5,022 nt of DNA from JBFLVQ01 sp040758525 (GTDB taxonomy: Bacteria; Acidobacteriota; Blastocatellia; Chloracidobacteriales; JADJPF01): assembly GCA_040758525.1 (NCBI GenBank), contig JBFLVQ010000682.1:1-5022 (forward strand), read 5' to 3'. Numbering within the stretch: the first letter of the stretch is position 1; each line of letters begins with the position of its first letter. Both the position numbers and the translations under genes were made by a program. Shown piece after piece: positions 1 to 5,022 of the stretch. The notes under the pieces are model-generated. The model worked only from the letters and a program-made list of their open reading frames with translations, was not told the DNA's origin and did no database searches.

Positions 1-1
1 T

Positions 2-166
2 TGCCTGAAAACAGATTGGATTTATGCACGGGTAGATGTGATTTGGGTCAATGATGAACTGATATTAGTGGAACTGGAGATGATTGAGCCTTTCCTCTAC
101 CTATCTGCAAAAGATGACGCCGCACAGCGGTTGGTAACAGTAGTTCTGGACAATCTGAGATATTAA
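2..166 (+). CDS. ATP-grasp ligase, C-terminal fragment (RimK/glutathione-synthetase-like)
   Basis: This is the 3' end of a gene that begins before the window; 54 residues are visible before the TAA at 164-166. The fragment reads A-R-V-D-V at residues 9-13, then L-V-E-L-E-M-I-E-P at 22-30, and ends with an amphipathic helix rich in Ala and Leu. That pattern is the closing part of the ATP-grasp fold in COG0189-type ligases, where an Arg-Val-Asp strand and a following acidic strand (E24, E26) supply Mg-ATP ligands. Family members join a carboxylate to an amine or thiol through an acyl phosphate in the cytoplasm. The N-terminal and central domains are outside the window, so the substrate cannot be inferred. 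The ELEMIEP ending is more like small unassigned ATP-grasp ligases than classical RimK or GshB. The next gene is convergent, so this gene ends its transcription unit here. Confidence 0.75.
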   Translation, partial: CLKTDWIYARVDVIWVNDELILVELEMIEPFLYLSAKDDAAQRLVTVVLDNLRY

Positions 167-168
167 CT

Positions 169-196
169 AGAGAATAGACGGGTTCTGTTATTCTCT
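169..196. terminator. Weak AT-rich hairpin between convergent genes, possible bidirectional terminator
   Basis: A perfect 8-bp inverted repeat pairs AGAGAATA at 169-176 with TATTCTCT at 189-196 around a 12-nt loop. It lies in the 41-nt gap between the stop codons of the ATP-grasp gene and the beta-barrel gene, where a shared terminator would be expected. The stem is AT-rich and no run of T follows it on either strand, so an intrinsic terminator is only a modest possibility. Confidence 0.3.
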
Positions 197-207
197 GATC
201 CTATTCC

Positions 208-819
208 TCAGAATTTCACTACCAAGCCGGTTACTAGCCTGGTATTACTTGCCTTGAGCTGTTTGCGTAAAAATAGGTAATCGACCTGGAGCGCGCGTAC
301 AGAGAACCGCTTGTTTATATTTATATCGACTCCTCCACCTAACGCAGTAGCAAGACTGCTTTCCGAGAAAGAGAAGAGAAGTCGATTAAACAGATTATCC
401 GATCGGTCGCGAAGCCTGACATCAAAGCTTGCTCTGTAAGCTCCTATTAACGCATGTGCAAAAGGCGTTACCCTAAGGTTCTTACGGAATGAGTATCGTA
501 AACCCTGTAGGAAAGTATAGGTGTTGATTGAAGCACTATCTCGAAAGACAGCTTTATTAATAAAATCTATAGTTACGTTGGTTTCACGGCTATACAAGCC
601 ACTGATCTCGCTGACAAGGCCGATAGACTTGGAAAAATTGTATGTCACAGCAACACTAAAACCATTAAAACTATCGGCAGATGTAAAACTAATGTTACCT
701 TCATCTTCACTGAATAACCGTGCATAACCACCGAATATTTCTACTTTTGGTACATCCTGCGCTGTTACGGTTGAGGACAGAAATATTAACAGCAAAAAAC
801 CTGGAATCAACTTTATCAT
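208..819 (-). CDS. Small outer-membrane beta-barrel protein
   Basis: The protein has 203 residues. Residues 1-20 form a signal peptide: Lys3, a hydrophobic core at 5-14, and a V-T-A site before Gln21. The mature part alternates polar and hydrophobic residues in strand-like segments, such as 26-35, 53-62, 66-76, 99-112, 116-130, 155-167 and 171-185. It ends in V-V-K-F; a terminal Phe is the usual recognition signal for the BAM insertion machinery. The length and the Phe-Gly-Gly-Tyr motif at 29-32 fit eight-stranded OmpA/OmpW-like barrels (the Opacity/OMP_b-brl group), which anchor or seal the outer membrane or act as small pores. The specific role is unknown. The start is supported by a strong Shine-Dalgarno sequence (AGGAGA, 8 nt away). 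The glycosyltransferase gene is 82 nt upstream on the same strand, so cotranscription is possible. I see no truncation. Confidence 0.85.
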   Translation of the reverse strand: MIKLIPGFLLLIFLSSTVTAQDVPKVEIFGGYARLFSEDEGNISFTSADSFNGFSVAVTYNFSKSIGLVSEISGLYSRETNVTIDFINKAVFRDSASINTYTFLQGLRYSFRKNLRVTPFAHALIGAYRASFDVRLRDRSDNLFNRLLFSFSESSLATALGGGVDININKRFSVRALQVDYLFLRKQLKASNTRLVTGLVVKF

Positions 820-827
820 TTAACACC

Positions 828-833
828 TCTCCT
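828..833 (-). promoter_or_regulatory. Shine-Dalgarno sequence of the beta-barrel gene
   Basis: On the minus strand AGGAGA is followed by an 8-nt spacer and the ATG at 819. This near-consensus site fixes the start of the beta-barrel gene at 819. Confidence 0.7.
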
Positions 834-847
834 AATAATGATTATTT
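833..847. promoter_or_regulatory. AT-rich palindrome resembling a Fur-type 7-1-7 box
   Basis: The top strand reads TAATAATGATTATTT. Its centre is a perfect 6-bp inverted repeat, AATAAT/ATTATT, around one base. Against the textbook Fur 7-1-7 pattern TGATAAT-N-ATTATCA it agrees at 11 of 14 arm positions. It abuts the Shine-Dalgarno sequence of the outer-membrane gene, so a bound repressor could block transcription into that gene. AT-rich spacers produce such palindromes by chance, and nothing else here points to iron control. Confidence 0.25.
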
Positions 848-901
848 TCTTTCAGTCTCTTCCTCTACATTTATGGCTTGTTGCGCGCCATGGTTAGATA
901 T

Positions 902-2344
902 TTATTGCGGTAAAAGGAAATCTGTCGTCGTTTTTATTACTCGCGGTCTATTATTGCTATCTAGTGTATAAGCAAAATGAATTTCTGAACGTTTATGTTT
1001 CCTTAAATACATTTCACTCTCTTTGACGATTAGTCCATTCAAGGTTTGGTCTGCGTATAAAAGCCGTAGCGCATATGGGAAACCCCAAGAGGCAAAGCCT
1101 TCTGGGAATCTATGTGTGTTATCTACTTGAGAGTATGTTAGAACGAAAAGGCTCTTACGTTTTGCTTTAACCTGTTGTGTAGCAATTTGATTTAATACGG
1201 TAGTATTAACTTCAGCCATTCTCTTCCACTTTAAACTATGACCTACAGTAAATGTGACATATATGGCAACCACAAGTAGAATGGGAAATTTTGCAATCAA
1301 GTTGTGACGTGATGACACAATGTTTGTTGTTCCATAGAGCGTGCGTACAGTTGCTCCTAATAATAATGCTGCAGCAATTCCTGGCAGGTAGGTATAAATT
1401 CCTGACCTAATAGGAAGCAGGATGAAAGGCGCAATAGTGATAACAAAGAGCATTACCGAGAACAAGATTTCGTTTCTGGTAAGCAGATTGAGTTGTACAC
1501 GATGTTTACAAATAATCTTAGAGAGTACTATTGCTGCTGCAACAATTGCTAATAATCCAAAGGTTCGCCATCCATAGCGTAGAAAGTTGTCTAACAATAC
1601 TCTCAAAGATAACAGGTAAGTATATCCTTCACCCTCTGAGATCGTAAGTGGCACTGCTCCTGACTGTGATCTTAGTAAGGCATAAACAATAAGTAGGACA
1701 AAAAGTGTAACAAATAGCCCAATGGTTGATATAAGAGAGATACTCCATTGCTGTTGTCTTTGTCTCTCATAGAGAAGTAAAAGCGCAATTGTCACAGGTA
1801 TTGTGACACCACTCTCTTTTGAAAATATTGCTAAAGCAGAAAATAGCGTGATTGTCAGTATGGCAGACAATCGATAATTTTGTGTTCTAGTAAACCAGAG
1901 TGTCGCAAGCATGGCGGCGAGATAAAAGACGGTTGTTAACAGATGTGCGCGAGTGCTGATCCACATCACAGCCCAGCTATTTGCCGGGAATAGTAGGGCA
2001 AATCCAAAAGCTGTCCACCATGCAACAAGATGTGACTGCCATAACCGTAATGCTAAGCGATAAAGCAGTAGTGTGTTCACAATGTGAAGTAGTAGATTCA
2101 TTGCTGCTAATGGGAAAGCCATTCTTCCCCACAGTATCCAATCGACCTTAAACGTAAGCCAGGCGATTGGGGTGTAAAATGGTCCACCATTAGCACGTGT
2201 TAATCCCCACCATATAGGATCGTATGCGACAGAACATAGATGAACAAAATCGTCGTGAATAAATCCACGTCCCATCATCGGTAGAAATATTGCCATACTA
2301 AAAACAACTATCGTAAATGGATAAAGTAGATAACTCTTAGGCAT
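902..2344 (-). CDS. Polytopic GT-C-type glycosyltransferase (GT39/TMTC-like membrane core)
   Basis: This is a 480-residue membrane protein with about 10-11 hydrophobic segments, roughly at 5-24, 77-99, 106-120, 133-151, 158-175, 180-193, 203-224, 262-276, 292-311, 316-336 and 352-369. A hydrophilic tail of about 110 residues follows. GT-C enzymes transfer sugars from polyprenyl-phosphate donors to acceptors on the outer face of the cytoplasmic membrane. Three features support the class. His30-Asp31-Asp32 lies in the first external loop, where the catalytic acidic pair sits in this fold. The segment 59-98 (PIAWLTF, then LLLHIVNTLLLYRL) resembles the PMT/TMTC pattern. So does W-I-S-T-R-A-H at 128-134 followed by Ser-Lys-Glu-Ser at 175-178. 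TMTC-type relatives usually carry C-terminal TPR repeats; none is evident here. Donor and acceptor are unknown. The upstream Shine-Dalgarno sequence is weak, but a start at 2344 gives a proper first membrane segment. It may be cotranscribed with the beta-barrel gene. Confidence 0.75.
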   Translation of the reverse strand: MPKSYLLYPFTIVVFSMAIFLPMMGRGFIHDDFVHLCSVAYDPIWWGLTRANGGPFYTPIAWLTFKVDWILWGRMAFPLAAMNLLLHIVNTLLLYRLALRLWQSHLVAWWTAFGFALLFPANSWAVMWISTRAHLLTTVFYLAAMLATLWFTRTQNYRLSAILTITLFSALAIFSKESGVTIPVTIALLLLYERQRQQQWSISLISTIGLFVTLFVLLIVYALLRSQSGAVPLTISEGEGYTYLLSLRVLLDNFLRYGWRTFGLLAIVAAAIVLSKIICKHRVQLNLLTRNEILFSVMLFVITIAPFILLPIRSGIYTYLPGIAAALLLGATVRTLYGTTNIVSSRHNLIAKFPILLVVAIYVTFTVGHSLKWKRMAEVNTTVLNQIATQQVKAKRKSLFVLTYSQVDNTHRFPEGFASWGFPYALRLLYADQTLNGLIVKESEMYLRKHKRSEIHFAYTLDSNNRPRVIKTTTDFLLPQ

Positions 2345-2396
2345 TGACTATTCTCATTTCGCTATTTATTACTGTCTCTGGTAGACGACAGCCGAG

Positions 2397-2402
2397 AGTA
2401 TA
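2397..2402 (-). promoter_or_regulatory. Candidate -10 box for the glycosyltransferase gene
   Basis: The minus strand carries TATACT, 5 of 6 matches to TATAAT, placing a start of transcription about 45 nt before the ATG. I find no convincing -35 box at 16-18 bp spacing, so this is a weak call. Confidence 0.25.
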
Positions 2403-2447
2403 GTCATGATTTCAAACCAATACATCGGGCTAGCGTTGGAAACTGAG

Positions 2448-2523
2448 TCCATCTTAAGAAGGATTTTCTAGTAGTAATAAGCCATCTTGAGATGGAATTA
2501 AAATCCTTCTTGAGACGGATATG
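2448..2523. promoter_or_regulatory. Three-copy palindromic operator-like array in the divergent intergenic region
   Basis: Three 14-bp imperfect palindromes share the pattern CCWTCTTRAGANGG. Copy 1 at 2449-2462 is CCATCTTAAGAAGG, copy 2 at 2482-2495 is CCATCTTGAGATGG, and copy 3 at 2505-2518 is CCTTCTTGAGACGG. Pairwise identity is 11-12 of 14. Copy 2 has perfect 6-bp arms around TG. Start-to-start spacings are 33 and 23 bp, roughly three and two helical turns, so the copies lie close to one face of the DNA. Copy 3 contains the candidate -35 hexamer of the kinase promoter. Multiple dyads at a promoter are typical of sites for dimeric regulators. The neighbouring NarL-family regulator is the obvious candidate ligand, but this is inferred from proximity. 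No T-tract follows, so a terminator is unlikely. Confidence 0.6.
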
Positions 2524-2538
2524 ATTCCAATATATTCT
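2510..2538 (+). promoter_or_regulatory. Candidate sigma-70-type promoter of the kinase/regulator operon
   Basis: TTGAGA at 2510-2515 (5 of 6 to TTGACA) is followed after 17 bp by TATTCT at 2533-2538 (4 of 6 to TATAAT). An overlapping alternative -10, TATATT at 2531-2536, matches 5 of 6 but with only 15 bp spacing. Transcription would begin near 2545, leaving a leader of about 20 nt before the Shine-Dalgarno sequence and start. The -35 lies inside the third palindrome of the array. Confidence 0.4.
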
Positions 2539-2554
2539 GTGTTATTAAAAGCAG

Positions 2555-2560
2555 AGAGGT
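2555..2560 (+). promoter_or_regulatory. Shine-Dalgarno sequence that decides the kinase start
   Basis: AGAGGT lies 7 nt before the ATG at 2568 but only 1 nt before the ATG at 2562. Normal ribosome spacing therefore favours 2568, which shortens the protein by two residues relative to the longest frame. Confidence 0.55.
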
Positions 2561-2567
2561 AATGTTT

Positions 2568-4094
2568 ATGATTGGCCTAAAATTGTCTGGACTATTACGC
2601 AAACTCTGGTTAAAACTGATGATCTCCTATGCGCTGGCAACCGTGCTAGTATTGATAGTTGGTAACTTAGTGAATGGATTGATTGAGTACTATAGATTAC
2701 ATAATGCACTCAAATCGGATGAGCTAGCTGGACGAATGATAGAGACTGGTCAGGATATTGTGCCTTTGCTCAAGCCCTCTTCAAAAGATTTAAGATCCTT
2801 GAACTGGTGGTTAGGAAATAGGGAAGAAGAGATACGGCGCTGGCAACTTGAACTAGCTCCTTCGCTCTCGAACTATCTAGATAGGTATGATTTCAAAGAG
2901 CAACGCCATCTACTGTTCATTACTGATCAAGAAGGTATTATCCTGGCAGGAACTAGAGACACACCTGAATTGAGAAGTATCAACATGCTCAATATCAGAA
3001 AACTGTTGATAGATAATCTACATAAGATGGGTCACAAAATAGACTCTATTAATGGGTTATCGAACCGAGAATTATTGAGTATATTTTGTAGTGTATTTAA
3101 CTGGGGAGATTATGGTTCTTTGATATTAGTACCGATCAAAGATAACAAACAGGTTTTTGGAACAGTGGTTGTCGAGAAGATCCGTACGCCAAAATTGAAT
3201 AGACCTATAATAACAATCTGGTACGATTTGCTAGGCGATGCTAGTGTTAGCATCCTACTTGTTGGCCTATTCGGATTACTATTCGGTTGGCTATTGGGAT
3301 GGCATCTTACCTCACGTATCAATCGTATTGTAGTAGCAGCACAGTCCTGGAGCAGTGGAGAGTTTTCTGTACTTGCCAATGACCAATCTGCTGATGAACT
3401 TGGACAACTGGCTCAACGCCTCAATGGAATGGCACGGCAATTACGTGAGACATTCGAACTACGCGAGAAACTGGCAGCATCAGAAGAGCGTAATCGATTG
3501 GCACGTGACCTGCACGATACCGTTAAACAGCAGGTTTTTGCTCTAACAATGCAACTTGGCGCAGCACAAGTACAGATTGAACAGAATCGCTCAGCCGATC
3601 AATCGCTACAAACATATCTAAGCACTGCAGAGAAGCTTGCTCGCCAAGCACAACAGGATCTAGTTCAGATCATTCGCGAGCTAAAACCAGCAACACAGCC
3701 AAGGCAGGACTTACCAGTCATTCTACAAGACTATCTGACAGAATGGTCGCGACAGAACAGGATTAGTGCAGAGGTTGAGTGTGATGATACCTTATGGTTG
3801 CCTTGGCAGGTACAGATTACTTTCCTGCGTATTATTCAAGAGGCTTGTGCAAATATTGTTCGTCACAGTCAAGCACAACAAGTAACGGTTACTCTTAAAA
3901 CCAGCGGGAATAGGGAACTGCTGCTAACCATTAGAGACAATGGCAGAGGCTTTAATACTCAGACAGTTGTACCAGGAATGGGACTACAGAATATGCGTGA
4001 GCGTGTTGAAGCGCTACCAGGTGGCTGGTTCAAGATAATCAGTCAAATGACGACTGGCACAGAAATTCATGCTGGTTGTAAATTATCTCTATAA
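2568..4094 (+). CDS. Membrane sensor histidine kinase, NarX/LiaS/DesK type (HisKA_3 family)
   Basis: The kinase has 508 residues from the Met at 2568; an in-frame ATG at 2562 is too close to the Shine-Dalgarno sequence. In order: membrane segment 1 (about 16-38), an extracytoplasmic sensor (about 39-225), membrane segment 2 (about 226-245), HAMP (about 246-300), HisKA_3 dimerisation domain and HATPase_c. The H-box reads E-R-N-R-L-A-R-D-L-H-D-T-V-K-Q, with His316 the predicted phosphoacceptor. The ATPase has its N-box at Asn429 (QEACANIVRH), D-N-G-R-G-F at 457-462 and G-M-G-L at 470-473, so all catalytic motifs are present. The sensor contains LLFITDQEGIILAG (about 115-128), which resembles a PDC/Cache core strand pair; no ligand can be named. 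The kinase should autophosphorylate on detecting an envelope or external signal and pass phosphate to the regulator encoded 16 nt downstream. A palindrome array lies just upstream. Confidence 0.9.
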   Translation: MIGLKLSGLLRKLWLKLMISYALATVLVLIVGNLVNGLIEYYRLHNALKSDELAGRMIETGQDIVPLLKPSSKDLRSLNWWLGNREEEIRRWQLELAPSLSNYLDRYDFKEQRHLLFITDQEGIILAGTRDTPELRSINMLNIRKLLIDNLHKMGHKIDSINGLSNRELLSIFCSVFNWGDYGSLILVPIKDNKQVFGTVVVEKIRTPKLNRPIITIWYDLLGDASVSILLVGLFGLLFGWLLGWHLTSRINRIVVAAQSWSSGEFSVLANDQSADELGQLAQRLNGMARQLRETFELREKLAASEERNRLARDLHDTVKQQVFALTMQLGAAQVQIEQNRSADQSLQTYLSTAEKLARQAQQDLVQIIRELKPATQPRQDLPVILQDYLTEWSRQNRISAEVECDDTLWLPWQVQITFLRIIQEACANIVRHSQAQQVTVTLKTSGNRELLLTIRDNGRGFNTQTVVPGMGLQNMRERVEALPGGWFKIISQMTTGTEIHAGCKLSL

Positions 4095-4095
4095 A

Positions 4096-4100
4096 AGGAG
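4096..4100 (+). promoter_or_regulatory. Shine-Dalgarno sequence of the response regulator gene
   Basis: AGGAG lies 10 nt before the ATG at 4111. It supports a start at 4111 over an in-frame ATG at 4069, which would overlap the kinase end and add 14 residues that do not belong to the receiver fold. Confidence 0.6.
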
Positions 4101-4110
4101 CCGGCAAGTA

Positions 4111-4791
4111 ATGACGGAACCAATTTCGATTCTGATTGTTGATGATCACGCAGTGGTGCGCCAAGGTGTGATCTCTTTCCTATCCACACAGACAGATATA
4201 AATGTAGTTGGTGAAGCCGCCTCGGGTGCCGAGGCAATTAAAGCCTGTATTGAATATGCTCCTGATGTTGTGCTAATGGATCTACTGATGCCGAATTTGG
4301 ATGGTGTTGAAGCGACTAGACAGATCCGACAGGTCAGTCCGCGCACACAGATCATTATTCTAACTTCATATCACGAGGATAAGCACATTCTGCCAGCAAT
4401 ACAAGCAGGAGCTTTGTCTTATCTACTGAAAGATGTTAGCCCACAGGAATTGGTTGAAGCAGTGCGTAAAGCCGCGCGTCAAGAGGCAACATTGCACCCC
4501 AGAGTTGCCAGCCATATTATGGCAGGATTGTGTCGTAATGAGATTGATACTGAAGATACCCTACTAACATATCTTTCTAAACGTGAAATTGAAGTGCTGC
4601 AGTTGATTGCAGAAGGATTATCTAATGCGGAGATTGCTCAGCGACTTTTTATTAGCGAGAAGACTGTTAAATCACATGTCAGCAATGTGCTAGGAAAACT
4701 CCATCTTGCCGATCGTACACAAGCGGCTGTTTATGCCTGGAGAAACGGTCTAGTTTCACAGACAAAAACAACCGCTCGGCAAAAGCCCTGA
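4111..4791 (+). CDS. Response regulator, NarL/LuxR family (receiver plus LuxR-type HTH)
   Basis: The protein has 226 residues, the normal length for this family. The receiver domain (about 5-120) has the acidic pair Asp11-Asp12, the phosphorylation site Asp57 in V-V-L-M-D-L-L-M-P, the switch residue Thr85 in I-I-I-L-T-S, and Lys107 in Y-L-L-K-D. The LuxR-type helix-turn-helix runs from about 152 to 207: L-S-K-R-E-I-E-V-L opens it, and the recognition helix lies in S-E-K-T-V-K-S-H-V-S-N-V (182-193). Phosphorylation should promote dimerisation and DNA binding at promoters. It is translated 16 nt after the kinase and is evidently its cognate partner, in the manner of LiaSR, VraSR or DegU-like pairs; target genes cannot be read from the sequence. 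The closest candidate operator is the palindrome array upstream of the kinase, implying autoregulation. All key residues are intact. Confidence 0.93.
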   Translation: MTEPISILIVDDHAVVRQGVISFLSTQTDINVVGEAASGAEAIKACIEYAPDVVLMDLLMPNLDGVEATRQIRQVSPRTQIIILTSYHEDKHILPAIQAGALSYLLKDVSPQELVEAVRKAARQEATLHPRVASHIMAGLCRNEIDTEDTLLTYLSKREIEVLQLIAEGLSNAEIAQRLFISEKTVKSHVSNVLGKLHLADRTQAAVYAWRNGLVSQTKTTARQKP

Positions 4792-4821
4792 GATTATCAG
4801 GATGTTTTAGCAACACCGCAG

Positions 4822-5022
4822 CTAGCGGCGACGAAATCTTTCATACAACTGTCGATGTTTATTATCCATACTAGTAGGTTGACCCTGAATAAACAGATGG
4901 CGAATCTCACTACGAATCTCAAGTGGATCACCAGTAGTAACGATCAGGTTAGCAATTTTTCCTGTTTCAATAGTCCCAACAAGATCAGAGATACCAAAAA
5001 TCTCTGCTGGGGAAACAGTAAT
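4822..5022 (-). CDS. Amidohydrolase family protein, C-terminal fragment (imidazolonepropionase-like)
   Basis: An open frame enters from the right edge on the minus strand and ends in TAG at 4824-4822, giving 66 visible residues. It begins I-T-V-S-P-A-E-I-F-G-I, continues V-G-T-I-E-T-G-K-I-A-N-L-I-V-T (15-29), then G-D-P-L-E-I-R at 31-37 and D-N-K-H-R-Q-L-Y-E-R-F at 53-63. This is the standard closing part of metal-dependent amidohydrolases of the COG1228 type: the last barrel helix, then the return to the small beta-sandwich domain with its 'G.i..GK.ADLiv..gdPl' signature. The usual Asp after Ala is Asn25 here. Family members hydrolyse amide or related C-N bonds using metals bound in the TIM barrel. 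The metal ligands and any signal peptide are outside the window, so the substrate is unknown. The gene is convergent with the response regulator, with a 30-nt gap, and is probably unrelated to it functionally. Confidence 0.85.
   Translation of the reverse strand: MTVSPAEIFGISDLVGTIETGKIANLIVTTGDPLEIRSEIRHLFIQGQPTSMDNKHRQLYERFRRR

Noticed and set aside
873..891. ATGGC / GCCAT 5-bp hairpin with a 9-nt loop between the glycosyltransferase and beta-barrel genes
   Set aside because: It is too short to rise above chance and has no T-tract, so it is not a credible terminator or riboswitch stem.
521..971. Two overlapping plus-strand open frames (521-727 and 720-971)
   Set aside because: They lie antisense to the beta-barrel gene or across its upstream spacer, encode low-complexity sequence with no recognisable domain, and lack convincing ribosome sites.
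2345..2406. 7-bp inverted repeat TGACTAT (2345-2351) / ATAGTCA (2400-2406) upstream of the glycosyltransferase
   Set aside because: A perfect 7-bp match is expected about once by chance in a spacer of this size, and the outer arm overlaps the candidate -10 rather than forming a clear operator.
2448..2519. Reading the long inverted repeat as an intrinsic terminator or a small CRISPR-like array
   Set aside because: There is no T-run on either side. The repeats are palindromic, unequal in spacing and only three in number, with no cas genes, so an operator array explains them better.
3110..3546. Short open frames on both strands inside the kinase gene (3110-3379 minus, 3355-3546 plus)
   Set aside because: They are shadows of the well-supported kinase frame and their translations show no family features.
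4146..4355. Minus-strand open frame of 69 codons inside the response regulator
   Set aside because: It is antisense to the receiver domain, whose motifs are all intact; the antisense product resembles nothing.
4801..4817. Hairpin between the convergent regulator and amidohydrolase genes (minus strand GGTGTT, loop GCTAA, AACATC)
   Set aside because: The stem is short, has a G-U pair on one strand and a mismatch on the other, and no T-run follows, so I cannot support a terminator.

Overview
The window looks like ordinary chromosomal DNA of a diderm bacterium. An outer-membrane beta-barrel protein with a signal peptide and a C-terminal phenylalanine argues against a monoderm. The beta-barrel, the amidohydrolase tail and the histidine kinase/response regulator pair all resemble proteins I associate with Acidobacteriota (Blastocatellia-like). 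That placement is an inference from protein style and has not been tested. Base composition looks moderate to AT-rich, without abrupt shifts. I see no RNA gene, insertion sequence, CRISPR array, phage gene or attachment site.

Layout: (1) 2-166, +: the last 54 residues of an ATP-grasp ligase (RimK/glutathione-synthetase-like). (2) 208-819, -: a small outer-membrane beta-barrel protein, convergent with the ligase. (3) 902-2344, -: a polytopic GT-C-type glycosyltransferase. It lies 82 nt upstream of the beta-barrel gene on the same strand, so the two may be cotranscribed. (4) 2345-2567: a divergent intergenic region with three copies of a 14-bp imperfect palindrome just upstream of the kinase; the third overlaps a candidate -35 box. 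(5) 2568-4094, +: a membrane-bound NarX/LiaS/DesK-type histidine kinase. (6) 4111-4791, +: its NarL/LuxR-family response regulator, 16 nt downstream. (7) 4822-5022, -: the C-terminal 66 residues of an amidohydrolase, convergent with the regulator.

Working together: the kinase has an extracytoplasmic sensor of about 185 residues, HAMP, HisKA_3 and HATPase_c. It should phosphorylate Asp57 of the regulator, whose LuxR-type helix-turn-helix then binds DNA. The palindrome array between the kinase and the glycosyltransferase is the best candidate operator in the window. It could serve autoregulation of the kinase/regulator operon, and possibly control of the divergent glycosyltransferase/beta-barrel pair. 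This link is inferred from position and symmetry only.

Most of the window is conventional. The array at 2448-2523 is the one piece of structure not explained by the genes and is the main item worth a second look.
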